Assembly (NCBI RefSeq): GCF_001263205.1
Contig: NZ_CP012333.1
Coordinates: forward strand, 3,596,001-3,660,000
Direction: 5' to 3'
Origin: Labilithrix luteola
GTDB taxonomy: Bacteria; Myxococcota_A; Polyangia; Polyangiales; Polyangiaceae
DNA length: 64,000 nucleotides
In this document: piece after piece, positions 31,295 to 44,831 of the stretch
Position numbering within the stretch: position 1 is the stretch's first letter
Layout of the letters: each line of letters opens with the position of its first letter
Notes under the pieces: model-generated
What the model was told of the DNA's origin: nothing
The model's input: the letters and a program-made list of their open reading frames with translations, nothing else
Database searches by the model: none
Made by a program: the position numbers and the translations under genes

Positions 31295-31972
31295 ATGGAA
31301 AACGAAGAGCTGGCTTCGGTCGACGCGATGCTTTCGGTGCTCGAGGACGTTGCGCGTGGCAACCTCCGAAAGCGCGTGCCGATCCCTGGTGATGCGCAGC
31401 CGCGACTCAGCACGCTTGCGCACGGCGTGAACCGCGTGATCGAGGCATGGCGTGCGTCCGAGATCGAGTCTCGCAAGATGCGCAAGACGCTCGAGGCGAA
31501 GGTCGCGCAGATCGAAACCCAGACCGTGGCGCTTCGCGAGCTGTCGACGCCCGTGCTCGAGGTCACGCGCGACGTGCTCCTGCTGCCCGTCATCGGCGCG
31601 CTGCACACGCGGCGCACCGCCGACATGATGAACACGCTGCTCGAGAAGATCATGAGCACGCAGGCGACGCAGGTGATCGTCGACGTCTCCGGTGTCGAAG
31701 TGGTGGACACGACGACGGCCGACACGCTCCTTCGCATCGTCCGCGCCGCCAAGCTGCTCGGTGCTCGCTGCGTGCTCACCGGCGTGAGCCCGATGGTGGC
31801 TCAGACGCTCGTCGACCTCGGGACCGATCTCAGCGAGCTGCGCACGCTCCGCCGCCTCGCGGACGGCCTCGTCGATTGCATGATCGAGGCCCAGAAGAAC
31901 AACGACGCCAACCTCGACATCGATCTCGGCGACGACGACGACACGCAGCCGGGGACTCTCGCGACCGTCTGA
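31295..31972 (+). CDS. STAS-domain protein, RsbR-like
   Basis: 225 residues. An N-terminal helical region (1-85) with HAMP-like or coiled-coil character leads to a STAS domain: VLEVTRDVLLLPVIGALHTRRT, then VIVDVSGVEVVDTTTADTLLRI, whose Thr cluster lies where RsbR/RsbS co-antagonists are phosphorylated. C-terminus is acidic (IDLGDDDDTQPG). RsbR-type proteins build stressosomes with an RsbT kinase, which is not seen here. The upstream V4R protein may supply the sensing input. Confidence 0.82.
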   Translation: MENEELASVDAMLSVLEDVARGNLRKRVPIPGDAQPRLSTLAHGVNRVIEAWRASEIESRKMRKTLEAKVAQIETQTVALRELSTPVLEVTRDVLLLPVIGALHTRRTADMMNTLLEKIMSTQATQVIVDVSGVEVVDTTTADTLLRIVRAAKLLGARCVLTGVSPMVAQTLVDLGTDLSELRTLRRLADGLVDCMIEAQKNNDANLDIDLGDDDDTQPGTLATV

Positions 31973-32119
31973 CCGACAATCGCGTTTGCCATGACGGCGT
32001 GCTTTCGCTTCACCGCGAGGCACGCCGTCAGCGTTTCAGCGGTCGAAAATCGGTGCTCGACACACGCGGTGTCGCCGCCGGTTCACGACCGGCGACGAAC
32101 CGCGTTCACGCTCGAACGC

Positions 32120-34051
<1,932 letters not shown>

Positions 34052-34052
34052 G

Positions 34053-36548
<2,496 letters not shown>

Positions 36549-36923
36549 TTCTGCTCCATCTTCAGCCGGGTTAACTGACGGTCGAATCGGGTGTCAAGCG
36601 CGAGCTCCCTACAGGGGCCCACAGAACGGCTCCGAGATCGCCCCGAAAGAGGCGCGAATCGCGGTCGTTCGGGACTTGGTCGGGCGCTTGTCCCCTTCAT
36701 CCCGGTTACTTCGCAAAAGGTCCAATTTTCGGCACAAATCGTCGCTCGAGGCTCACGATCCGCCGCTTTTTCCAGCCTGACGGCGCGAGCTCGGCGCAAC
36801 GAACGGCCGTGATCCGGCCTCGTCAGGGCCGCTACTGCCGCGCTCGTCGCTCGCCGCGATCGCGCGCGAGGCGAGCCTGACGTAGCCTGCGCGCCTCCCC
36901 CCCCCACGAAAGGCTCACGACCG
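36549..36923. other. Divergent promoter region of parC and a GST gene
   Basis: No coding frame or RNA gene that I can support. It must hold the parC-parE promoter and that of the GST gene, but no consensus boxes stand out. A run of ten C lies just before the GST ribosome site (GAAAGG about 10 nt before its ATG). Confidence 0.5.
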
Positions 36924-37535
36924 ATGCTCAAGATCTACGGAAACCCCGGAAGCACCTGCACCCGTAAGGTCCTCATGACGCTCGCCGAGACGAACACGCC
37001 GAGCGAGATGACGGTCATCGACCTCGCGAAGGGGGAGCACAAGGGCGAGGCCCACATGGCGCGTCAGCCTTTCGGCCGCGTGCCGGTGCTCGAGGACGAC
37101 GGTTTCCAGGTGTTCGAGTCGCGCGCGATCTGCCGCTACCTGAACGAGCGCAACGACGGCAAGCTCGTTCCGAGCGATGCGAAGGCGCGCGCGAAGATGG
37201 AGCAGTGGATCAGCATCGAGACCTCCGAGTTCTCGCCGCCCGCAATGAAGTTCGTCTACGAGTACCTGCTCAAGCGTCCGCAGGGTCAGGACGCTCTCGA
37301 CGCGGCCGGCAAGGCGCTCACCGCGGCTTGCGCCATCATGGATGCGCAGCTCGCCAAGACTCCGTACTTCGTCGGTGACGAGTTCACGCTCGCGGACATC
37401 TGCTTCATGCCGTACTTCGAGTACGGGATGATGACGCCCGCCAAGGACATCATCGAGAAGTTCCCCCACGTCATGGCGTGGTGGAAGCGCGTCAGCGAGC
37501 GTCCGACCTGGCAGAAGGCCACCGGCAAGAACTGA
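36924..37535 (+). CDS. Glutathione S-transferase family protein
   Basis: 203 residues. Thioredoxin-fold N-terminal domain: LKIYGNPGSTCTRKVLMTLAE, with Ser/Cys where the GSH-activating residue lies, cis-Pro in FGRVPVLEDD, and FESRAICRYLNER with the gamma-glutamyl-binding ES. Helical C-terminal domain: PYFVGDEFTLADICFMPYFEY with the N-capping box Asp. It resembles phi/beta-class bacterial GSTs for electrophile detoxification or peroxide reduction. Followed by a clear terminator hairpin. Confidence 0.93.
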   Translation: MLKIYGNPGSTCTRKVLMTLAETNTPSEMTVIDLAKGEHKGEAHMARQPFGRVPVLEDDGFQVFESRAICRYLNERNDGKLVPSDAKARAKMEQWISIETSEFSPPAMKFVYEYLLKRPQGQDALDAAGKALTAACAIMDAQLAKTPYFVGDEFTLADICFMPYFEYGMMTPAKDIIEKFPHVMAWWKRVSERPTWQKATGKN

Positions 37536-37563
37536 GCTTCACGCGGCTCTCGAAGCCGTCGAA

Positions 37564-37615
37564 AGGCGCCACCTGCTCGTCTCGGATGGGCTTCGGTGGC
37601 GCCTCTTTCTTTGGA
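37564..37615 (+). terminator. Rho-independent-type terminator after the GST gene
   Basis: AGGCGCCACC (37564-37573) pairs perfectly with GGTGGCGCCT (37595-37604) around a 21-nt loop and is followed by CTTTCTTT. The stem begins 28 nt after the stop codon. Confidence 0.85.
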
Positions 37616-37752
37616 CCGGCTTGGACCGGCACAGATCGACGACGTTCCGACGAGCACACCTGGCACTTGGCACAGCTCGAGCGCAACTGTGCTGGTCGAA
37701 CCGCACGACCACTGACTCTGTGCTGCTCGCCGCCAAGCACCAGGATGACGGC

Positions 37753-38064
37753 ATGGCACTCACTCACACGAAGGGGGAGTTGGGGCTTGGTTCGTCGTGC
37801 CTTGGCTCGCACGACGTCATCGCACGGAGCATCGACCGCCCGATCGAGCTCCGCTGCGTGAAGGGCCGCGTTTGGCTGACCGAAGAAGGCTGTCTCGACG
37901 ACATCCTTCTCGACGCCGGAGACATCTTCACGACGGAGCGTCGCGGTCGACTCGTCGTCCAAGCACTCGAGTCGGAAGCGTGCCTGAACGTACGCCTACT
38001 CGATCGCACGCCGCGCTTCGGTGACGCGCTTCGGCGATGGCTCGATCGCCTCGTCCACTCGTAG
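37753..38064 (+). CDS. DUF2917-type small protein
   Basis: 103 residues. The cupin-like pattern GSHDVIARSIDRPIELRCVKG, VWLTEEGCLDDILLDAGDIF and VQAL is that of DUF2917 proteins (RVWLT and DxxLxAG are the hallmarks). Role unknown; probably a small beta-barrel binding a ligand. ATG at 37753 was chosen as the family starts just before; an upstream open stretch has no matching sequence. Convergent with the next lipoprotein. Confidence 0.75.
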   Translation: MALTHTKGELGLGSSCLGSHDVIARSIDRPIELRCVKGRVWLTEEGCLDDILLDAGDIFTTERRGRLVVQALESEACLNVRLLDRTPRFGDALRRWLDRLVHS

Positions 38065-38076
38065 TCTGCTGTTGCT

Positions 38077-38724
38077 CTAACGAACGTCGCAGACGCCTTC
38101 ACCGATGCAGGCCTTCGAAGGGCATTCGTTCGAGGTCGAACATCCTTGCGTGCATCGTGCAGGCTGTTGCTCGAAGCTCAGGCAGAGGTTCCCGTCGCAG
38201 TCGGCGTCGCTCCAGCACGAGTCGCCGAACTTCCCTGCGCCACGTTCGAAGGTGTTCGGATCGCGACAAGCAACGCCCCGAGGAAGCGTGCAGACGTAGT
38301 CTGCCGAGCAGACGCCATCCGGTGTCTGGCCGGGGCACGCTGGGCTACACGCGCCGCCCGCGCAGCGCGTTCCGCATTGTTCGGCGCATTGACTCGTGCC
38401 GTCGCCGTTCGGACGGCAGACCCGTGAACGACACTCGGAGTCGCTCGCGCAGCAGTAGCCGGCGGGCAGTGCTCCGGCGCGGCCGGGGCCGCTTCGGGGT
38501 GAGTCGCCGGGATCCGAGGCGCTCGCGTCGCCCTTGCCGGGCTTCGCACCGGCCTCGGCGGCGTCGGCGTTACGGTCGCCGGGGGCCGTTGGGCTCGAAT
38601 CGGTGGCTTTGTCGTTCGCGCCTGCGTCTGCGCTGCGGAGCGACCGATCGAAGTCCGCGCCGATGACGGTCTCGCACCCGCCGAGCACGACGAGGGCGAA
38701 AGGCACGAGCAAAAGCGTGCGCAT
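38077..38724 (-). CDS. Cys-rich lipoprotein
   Basis: 215 residues. Lipoprotein signal FALVVLGGCETV. An Asp/Ala/Pro-rich low-complexity linker (about 25-80) leads to a disulfide-rich C-terminal half with some 18 cysteines in EGF/TIL-like spacing (YCCASDSECRSRVC, QCAEQCGTRCAGGACSPAC, SCWSDADCDGNLC, CSTSNECPSKAC). This is a common myxobacterial surface-protein architecture (Dickkopf-like Cys repeats). Function unknown; adhesion or predation is a guess. Confidence 0.75.
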   Translation of the reverse strand: MRTLLLVPFALVVLGGCETVIGADFDRSLRSADAGANDKATDSSPTAPGDRNADAAEAGAKPGKGDASASDPGDSPRSGPGRAGALPAGYCCASDSECRSRVCRPNGDGTSQCAEQCGTRCAGGACSPACPGQTPDGVCSADYVCTLPRGVACRDPNTFERGAGKFGDSCWSDADCDGNLCLSFEQQPARCTQGCSTSNECPSKACIGEGVCDVR

Positions 38725-38892
38725 GCCCGTGCGATGGCTTGAGGCGAGATGTGTGTCTCCCACGGTCTCGCGGAACGAATACGACCCGCGACCGTCGGAC
38801 CTTCCCTCGCACTACTTCTGGAGGCGCACCGTGCCGGTCGGGTCGACGTAGAAGTTCTTCAATTCCGCCCAGCTTCTCGGATCACGAAGCCA

Positions 38893-39660
38893 TCATTCGT
38901 CGACGAAGCGGACCGTCGAGCCGCCCGAGGTCGTGACGTCCCGCGTGGCGGGGTTGCCGATGATGGTGACGTCGCTCGCGCCCGATGCGCGCACGCGGAC
39001 GCTCTTCGAAGCGTGGACGACGATCGCCGAGCCGCCGCTGGCGTCGATCTCCACCGATTCGGCCTCGATATCGGTCGTGAAGTGGCTAGCGCCGGAGACA
39101 TCGAGGTGGATCTCGGCGCCGATGCCGTGGAGGGCGACGTCGCTGCTACCGCTGCTCGTGACGTCCACGCGCGAGGCCTTCGTGACGACGCCGTCGAGGT
39201 GGCTTCCTCCCGTCGAGGTGAACGTGACCGTGTCGCCGTTCGCTTCGGCGTGAGCGCTGCAGCCTCCGACGAGTTCGACGCGCTCGATGAGCTCCGAGCG
39301 AACGCGGATCATCGTTCCTTCCGAGAACGACAGACCCATGCCCGGGCGTTCGCGAACGAGGAGCGTCTCGCTGCCGACGACGGGATCGACGTAGCGCTGG
39401 AGGTTGTCGTCGATCGTCACATCGACCGTTCGCGGGCCGACCCCGATGTCGGAGGGGAACCCGCTTTCGATACGAACACGCGTGAAGTCGGAAGCGGCGC
39501 GAACCTCGGTCGTCACGCGACCGGACCCATGCATGCCGTAGGAGCAGGCGGAGCCAACGAGCCCAACCGTAACCAACGCCCCGGTGACACCGGCGGTCAC
39601 GAACGCGGGACGAAACGCGGAGCGGGCGCGGCGGGCGAGAGTGGGGAAGGAGAGGCGCAT
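38893..39660 (-). CDS. DUF2807 head-GIN domain lipoprotein
   Basis: 255 residues with a lipoprotein signal (TVGLVGSACSYG). The mature protein is a parallel-beta GIN/DUF2807 domain: VRAASDFTRVRIESGFPSDI at the start, then regularly repeated DVTSSGSSDVAL, LDVSGASHFTTDI, IDASGGSAIVV, VRASGASDVTI strands. This repeat of S/A-G-A/S at about 20-residue intervals defines the family. Some members are called putative autotransporter adhesins; the function is unproven. Divergent from the M3 peptidase gene. Confidence 0.9.
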   Translation of the reverse strand: MRLSFPTLARRARSAFRPAFVTAGVTGALVTVGLVGSACSYGMHGSGRVTTEVRAASDFTRVRIESGFPSDIGVGPRTVDVTIDDNLQRYVDPVVGSETLLVRERPGMGLSFSEGTMIRVRSELIERVELVGGCSAHAEANGDTVTFTSTGGSHLDGVVTKASRVDVTSSGSSDVALHGIGAEIHLDVSGASHFTTDIEAESVEIDASGGSAIVVHASKSVRVRASGASDVTIIGNPATRDVTTSGGSTVRFVDE

Positions 39661-39792
39661 CACATGTCCGTAACCGCTCCTCTCGAAACCGTTCAATCGA
39701 GCGCCGACGTTTTCCGATCGAACGAGGACGCACCTGCAACCCCGCGGAAACCCACGTTGTGAGGTCTTCGCGCAGGCGTTACTAAAGATCCC

Positions 39793-41847
39793 ATGCAAGG
39801 CGCTGCTCTGGATTCATCGCTTCTCTCGGCGTGGGTTGGACCGCATGGCGGTGCGCCGCCGTTCACGCGCGTCGTGGTGGCCGAGTTCGTGCCCGCACTC
39901 ACCGCGGCCATGAACGAAAAGCGTCAGCATGTCGCGAGCATTGCCGACAATCCGGAGCCGCCCACGTTCGCCAACACGATCGCCGCGCTCGAGCGATCGG
40001 GACGCGCGCTCGATCGGCTCCTCGCGATCTACGGCGTCTGGTCGTCGACGATGAACAGCGCGGAGTTCCAAGCCGTCGAACGTGAGACCGCGCCGAGACT
40101 CGCTGCCTTTTCGGACGAGCTCGTGCAGAACGAGAAGCTCTTCCGCCGCATCGAAGCGGTGTACGCCGCGCGTGAGGGCTCCAATCTCACCTCGGAAGAG
40201 CAACGTCTGACCTGGCGTTGCTTCACGAGCTTCGTGCGTGCGGGCGCTCGTCTCGACGCGCCAGCCAAGGCGCGGCTCTCCGAGATCAACCAGCGCCTTG
40301 CGACGCTCTATACGTCGTTCGGACAGAACGTGCTCGCCGACGAGGAAGGCCACGCGCTCGTGCTCTCGAGCGAGGCGGATCTCGCGGGCCTCCCCGAGTC
40401 GTTCCGTTCGGGCGCAGCGATCGCGGCCGAAGCGATGGGTCAGAAGGGCAAGTGGGCGGTCACGAACACGCGCTCGTCCGTCGAACCGTTCCTGACGTAT
40501 TCGACGCGCGACGACCTGCGCGAGAAGGTCTTCACGTCGTTCGTGTCGCGTGGTGACAACCGCGACGCGCACGACAACGCCGCCATCATCGCCGAGATCC
40601 TGAAGCTGCGTGCCGAACGCGCCAAGCTGCTCGGCTACGCGACGCACGCCCACTGGCGACTCGAGAACTCGATGGCCAAGACGCCCGAGCGCGCGATGGA
40701 GCTCATGGAGTCCGTATGGCCGGCAGCCGTCGCGCGCGTTCGCGAAGAGGTCGCCGACATGCAGGCCATCGCCACGAGCCTCGGCGCGAAGCGCAAGATC
40801 GCCCCGTGGGATTACCGCTTCTACGCGGAGAAGGTCCGCAAGGCGAAGTTCGACCTCGACGAAGACGAGGTGAAGCCGTACCTCCAGCTCGAAAAGCTGC
40901 GCGAGGGCATGTTCTGGGTCGCCGGCGAGCTCTTCGGCTTCGCCTTCACGCAAGTGACCGATGTGCCCGTCTATCACCCCGACGTGCGCGTCTGGGCGGT
41001 CAGCGACAAGACGACCGGCGCGCACGTGGGCCTCTGGTACTTCGATCCCTACGCGCGACCCGGCAAGCGCTCGGGCGCGTGGATGAACGCCTATCGCCGG
41101 CAGGAGCGCTTCGACGGCGCGGTGCCCACCATCGTCAGCAACAACGCGAACTTCGTGAAGGGCAAGGAAGGCGCGCCGATCCTCATCAGCTGGACCGACG
41201 CGCAGACCCTCTTCCACGAGTTCGGGCACGCGCTGCATGGCCTCTGCTCGAACGTGAACTACCCCACGCTCTCGGGGACGAGCGTGCCGCGTGACTACGT
41301 CGAGTTCCCCTCGCAGCTCCTCGAGCACTGGCTCGCAACGCCCGAAGTGCTGAGTCGCTTCGCCCTCCATCACCAGACGGGCAAGCCGATTCCGTCAGAC
41401 CTCGTGGCGAAGATCGAGAAGACGGCCACCTTCAACAAGGGCTTCGAGACGGTCGAGTATCTCGCAAGCGCGCTCGTCGATATGAAGCTCCATCTCGCAG
41501 GCAGCGAGCCGATCGACCCCGCGGCGTTCGAGAAGACCACGCTCGCGGCGCTCGGCATGCCGGAGGAGATCGTGATGCGTCACCGAACGCCGCAGTTCTC
41601 GCACATCTTCGACGGCGACGCGTACTCGGCCGGCTATTACAGCTACCTCTGGGCGGACACGCTCACCGCCGATGCCTTCGAGGCCTTCAAGCAGGCGAAC
41701 GGGCCCTACGATCGCGACGTGGCTGCGCGCCTTCGCGAGCACGTTTTCGCGGTCGGCGACACGATCGATCCGGCCGAGGGGTATCGCGCGTTCCGCGGAA
41801 AAGATCCCGACAGCGGCGCGCTCATGCGTAAGCGAGGCTTCGCCTGA
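39793..41847 (+). CDS. M3 family zinc metallopeptidase (oligopeptidase A / Dcp-like)
   Basis: 684 residues without a signal peptide, so cytoplasmic. Zinc site HEFGH at 475-479, with the third ligand Glu in the downstream FPSQLLEHWL region (DYVEFPSQ). FDPYARPGKRSGAWM and the C-terminal SAGYYSYLWADTLTADAF with the substrate-binding Tyr/His are typical M3. Members degrade short peptides, including signal-peptide debris. Length matches OpdA/Dcp (about 680). Confidence 0.95.
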   Translation: MQGAALDSSLLSAWVGPHGGAPPFTRVVVAEFVPALTAAMNEKRQHVASIADNPEPPTFANTIAALERSGRALDRLLAIYGVWSSTMNSAEFQAVERETAPRLAAFSDELVQNEKLFRRIEAVYAAREGSNLTSEEQRLTWRCFTSFVRAGARLDAPAKARLSEINQRLATLYTSFGQNVLADEEGHALVLSSEADLAGLPESFRSGAAIAAEAMGQKGKWAVTNTRSSVEPFLTYSTRDDLREKVFTSFVSRGDNRDAHDNAAIIAEILKLRAERAKLLGYATHAHWRLENSMAKTPERAMELMESVWPAAVARVREEVADMQAIATSLGAKRKIAPWDYRFYAEKVRKAKFDLDEDEVKPYLQLEKLREGMFWVAGELFGFAFTQVTDVPVYHPDVRVWAVSDKTTGAHVGLWYFDPYARPGKRSGAWMNAYRRQERFDGAVPTIVSNNANFVKGKEGAPILISWTDAQTLFHEFGHALHGLCSNVNYPTLSGTSVPRDYVEFPSQLLEHWLATPEVLSRFALHHQTGKPIPSDLVAKIEKTATFNKGFETVEYLASALVDMKLHLAGSEPIDPAAFEKTTLAALGMPEEIVMRHRTPQFSHIFDGDAYSAGYYSYLWADTLTADAFEAFKQANGPYDRDVAARLREHVFAVGDTIDPAEGYRAFRGKDPDSGALMRKRGFA

Positions 41848-42690
41848 TCACGGCTTTCGGACCGCCTTCTTCTTGGGCGGCGCCTGGCACGTCTTACAGA
41901 AATACGTGCTGCGCCCGCCGAGGACGAAACGCTCGATGGGCGTCTTGTCGCGCGGGCAAGGCTCGCCCTCGCGGTCGTAGACCTTGAACGGATTCTTTCC
42001 GCCTGCGTCGTTGATGTAGCCCGGCTCGTCGCCTTCCTTTTCGGCCTCAGCGAGGGCTCGTTCGAAGGTCCAGTGCAGGCCGCGGAGGAGCGCGGAGGCC
42101 TGCAGTTCGGCGAGCTCGTTGCTGCGAAGGAGCGGGTGGAGGTGCGCCTTCCAGAGCGCTTCGCTCGCGTGGATGTTGCCCACGCCCGCGAGCACGCTCT
42201 GATCGAGGAGCGTCTCTTTTAGCGTTCGCTTGCGCTTGGCCAGCGAGGTGAAGAGCGCGTTCGCGGTCACGCCGTCGACGAGCGGATCCGGTCCGAGCTC
42301 GTGCCACTCGGGAATGTCTTCGCGGGCGACGACGAGGCGACCAAAGCGCCGCGCATCGACGTAGCGTGCGCTCACGATCGTCCCTTTGCGGCGAACATCG
42401 AGGCGTGCGCGCTCCCAGCGGACCGGCTCGTCGTCAACGGTTCGCTTGGCCCAGCGCCCCGTCATGCCGAGGTGCGAGAAGAGGAAGGTTCCACCGTCGA
42501 GCTCGAAGCGGAGCCACTTCCCACGTCGCTTCACGTCTTCGATGACGCGCCCCTCGAGATCGCGCGCGAAGGTCCGCGGCGTCTCGAGAACGGATCGTCC
42601 GTCGGTCGCGTGCGCGCGAACGATCGTGCCGCCTTTGGTCCACGTGACGAGGAGACGGCGCGCGGTTTCGACTTCGGGAAGCTCGGGCAT
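41848..42690 (-). CDS. mutM: Formamidopyrimidine-DNA glycosylase
   Basis: 280 residues. Starts MPELPEVE: Pro (after Met removal) is the catalytic amine, Glu the acid. KWLRFEL supplies the conserved Lys region, GVGNIHASEALW the H2TH motif, and GGRSTYFC the zinc-finger tip with Arg260. It excises 8-oxoguanine and Fapy lesions and nicks the strand. One zinc ligand is changed: C245-PR-D248 where Cys-x2-Cys is expected, while C265 and C268 are normal. Asp can ligate zinc, so activity may persist. It is convergent with the M3 gene; their stop codons nearly abut. Confidence 0.95.
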   Translation of the reverse strand: MPELPEVETARRLLVTWTKGGTIVRAHATDGRSVLETPRTFARDLEGRVIEDVKRRGKWLRFELDGGTFLFSHLGMTGRWAKRTVDDEPVRWERARLDVRRKGTIVSARYVDARRFGRLVVAREDIPEWHELGPDPLVDGVTANALFTSLAKRKRTLKETLLDQSVLAGVGNIHASEALWKAHLHPLLRSNELAELQASALLRGLHWTFERALAEAEKEGDEPGYINDAGGKNPFKVYDREGEPCPRDKTPIERFVLGGRSTYFCKTCQAPPKKKAVRKP

Positions 42691-43016
42691 GCCTTGCCCG
42701 GGAGTCTAAACGCGCTACGGGAGGAGAGCTCGTTCCAGTCTCGCTGCTGCTTTTGACTCAACAGTGGAACCCCGCCCGGCTTTGCTCTCACGGAGTAGGA
42801 GCTCTCCTCCGGATCGCGGGTGATTCGTGGTGTCGAAACTTTGGAACACGTGTCTCTCGCATGGAGACACTCGTTTCTCACCAGCGCCTCGCTCGCGCCA
42901 TCGCCAGCATGAAGTGCCGGGAAAATAGGCAATCCGGATCTCTCGCTCGGCTGGCCTGACCGTTGCTCTAGCCATCCGCACGACGCTGAAGCGGCGTTGG
43001 GCCAAGGAGGGCGGTC
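42691..43016. other. Structured intergenic region
   Basis: Between the divergent mutM and small lipoprotein genes. Contains a perfect 12-bp inverted repeat (42720-42731 with 42799-42810) with GTTCCA/TGGAAC nested inside, and a separate 7-bp hairpin (42850-42856 with 42864-42870). The lipoprotein gene has a strong ribosome site (AAGGAGGG, 7 nt before ATG). No coding frame supported. Confidence 0.5.
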
Positions 43017-43379
43017 ATGAAGCTCGTTGCGATTCTCTCGGGTGTTGTCGTCTCGTCGATGCTGGTTGCCTGTGCGGGTTCGGACGAGCCGCAGGAGCCG
43101 ACGGGGCAGTCGGAAGATCATCTCAGCGTGTCCTGCATCCAGGCCATCACGGCGCCGCCGGGCTCCGCGCAGTACTGGGTGGACTTCCAGAAGTGCATGA
43201 ACCAGCCGAGCGACACGCCGCCGTCGACCGGATCGAGCGGCGGTGGGGCTGTCAATCAGTCGTGCCAGAACGCCGTCAACTGCATCAACGGTATCTGCAC
43301 GTGCAACGGCGGCGCGCACAACGGCGAGAACTGCGGTTCGCTCTCGAACTGCCAGACGTACTGCAAGACCTGCAACTGA
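43017..43379 (+). CDS. Small Cys-rich lipoprotein
   Basis: 120 residues. Lipoprotein signal SSMLVACAGSD. An acidic/Pro/Ser/Gly linker and then about ten cysteines in the last 80 residues (CQNAVNCINGICTCNGG, NCGSLSNCQTYCKTC), a compact disulfide knot. Strong ribosome site suggests good expression. Convergent with the sigma-54 activator; a perfect hairpin lies between them. Confidence 0.7.
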   Translation: MKLVAILSGVVVSSMLVACAGSDEPQEPTGQSEDHLSVSCIQAITAPPGSAQYWVDFQKCMNQPSDTPPSTGSSGGGAVNQSCQNAVNCINGICTCNGGAHNGENCGSLSNCQTYCKTCN

Positions 43380-43382
43380 GCG

Positions 43383-43409
43383 ATCGGCGACGAGTCAGTC
43401 GTCGCCGAT
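43383..43409. terminator. Bidirectional terminator-like hairpin
   Basis: Eleven perfect base pairs (43383-43393 with 43399-43409) around a 5-nt loop, between the convergent lipoprotein and sigma-54-activator genes and overlapping the latter's stop codon. No T-run. Confidence 0.55.
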
Positions 43410-44729
43410 GTGATTCGAGCGGATGCGTTGAATCATGCGATGGAAGCTCGTGCGACCGACCTGCGCGAGCTCGGCGGCACGGACGACGATGTTCCCGGCG
43501 CGCTCGAGGACGGCTGGGACGTACGAACGCTCGAAGCGATCGAGCGCGACCTGACGTGCCTCGTGATACGGGAGATGCGAGAGATCCTCGGCGACGGGCG
43601 TGGGGCGCGTGGGAACCGAGCCGTCGAAGAGTGCTGCGGGATTCGCACCGAGCACGGCGTAGCGGTCCATCACGTTGCGTAGCTCGCGAACGTTTCCTGG
43701 CCACTTGTACGCGCTGAGCATGGCCGCAAGGTCGGGCGGCAGCGTCGCCTCCTCGAAACCATGGAGGCGGCGCAGGAGATGCGTGGCGAGCGGAAGGATG
43801 TCTTCGCTCCGATCGCGGAGCGGCGGCACCGTCACGCGAACCACGGCGAGCCGATAATAGAGGTCGACCCGGAACTCCTGGCGTTTGGAGGCGTCGGCGA
43901 GGTTCCGGTTCGTCGCCGCGACGATACGCACGTTGATGCTGCGCACGCCGTGACCGCCGAGCGGCCGGATCTGACGCATCTCGAGGGCGCGAAGGAGCTT
44001 CGGTTGGAGATCGATGGGCAGCTCGCCGATCTCGTCGAGGAAGAGCGTGCCGCCGTTCGCTTGTTCGAACGCGCCGACGCGCGCCCGATCAGCGCCGGTG
44101 AAGGCGCCGCGTTCGTGTCCGAAGAGCTCGCTCTCGAGGAGGTTTGCCGGGATGGCGCCGCAATCGATGGCGACGAAGGGGCCGCCTGCGCGATCGGAAT
44201 GAAGGTGAACGCCGTGCGCGAGTAGCTCTTTGCCGGTGCCGCTCTCGCCTTCGATCAAGACGGTGACGTCCGACGGGGCGGCGCGCTCGAGCACCGCGAA
44301 GAGGTGGCGCATCGCCGCCGACCCGCCGACGGCGTCGCCGAAGCTCTCGCTCGGGGCGAGCGGAAGATCGAGGGTGGCGGCATCGATGTGGAGCGCGAGC
44401 GACGTCGATCCGAGTGTGATGGTGACGGAGCTCGTGAGGAGCACATCGGTCACACGGATTCCATGGATCCACGTTCCGTTCGTACTGCCCTCGTCGCGGA
44501 CCCGAATCCCTGCTTGGGAGAGCAGCAGGCGCACGTGCTGGCGAGACACCGTGTCATCCGTCAAGCGAAGATCGGCGCCCTCGCCGGTTCCGACGACGAA
44601 CGCCGGCCGATCGACGACGATTCGCGTTCCCACGTCCGGTCCAGCGACCACTTCGACGGTCACGGCGTGAACGCGCAAAATGCGTGGGTCGCCTACGACG
44701 TTGGTTGACTGCTCCGCGACGTCCAGCAC
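43395..44729 (-). CDS. FHA-domain sigma-54-dependent transcription activator
   Basis: 444 residues. FHA domain about 36-115 (FVVGTGEGADLRL, the phosphothreonine-binding SRQH, then GSTNGTW). AAA+ sigma-54 activator domain: Walker A GESGTGKE (161-168), sigma-54 contact loop GAFTGA (208-213), Walker B GGTLFLDE (226-233), Arg fingers in RDRSEDI. C-terminal Fis-type helix-turn-helix (AELAQVGRTSFHRMI). FHA-type bEBPs are a myxobacterial speciality and respond to Ser/Thr phosphorylation. The GTG start at 44729 is provisional. A Ser/Thr kinase gene lies in the divergent operon, a likely partner. Confidence 0.92.
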   Translation of the reverse strand: MLDVAEQSTNVVGDPRILRVHAVTVEVVAGPDVGTRIVVDRPAFVVGTGEGADLRLTDDTVSRQHVRLLLSQAGIRVRDEGSTNGTWIHGIRVTDVLLTSSVTITLGSTSLALHIDAATLDLPLAPSESFGDAVGGSAAMRHLFAVLERAAPSDVTVLIEGESGTGKELLAHGVHLHSDRAGGPFVAIDCGAIPANLLESELFGHERGAFTGADRARVGAFEQANGGTLFLDEIGELPIDLQPKLLRALEMRQIRPLGGHGVRSINVRIVAATNRNLADASKRQEFRVDLYYRLAVVRVTVPPLRDRSEDILPLATHLLRRLHGFEEATLPPDLAAMLSAYKWPGNVRELRNVMDRYAVLGANPAALFDGSVPTRPTPVAEDLSHLPYHEARQVALDRFERSYVPAVLERAGNIVVRAAELAQVGRTSFHRMIQRIRSNHIGDD

Positions 44730-44831
44730 GTTTCGAATTTTAGCACGGCACCGGTCGATCGTTGGAATTCGACACTCGCCTTTCCAATGCCGAATCGGGC
44801 GAGGACGCTGGGATCTGTTAGAATCGGTGTC

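Noticed and set aside
37665..37680. Sigma-54 promoter at CTGGCACTTGGCACAGC
   Set aside because: No TTGC[AT] at the -12 position.
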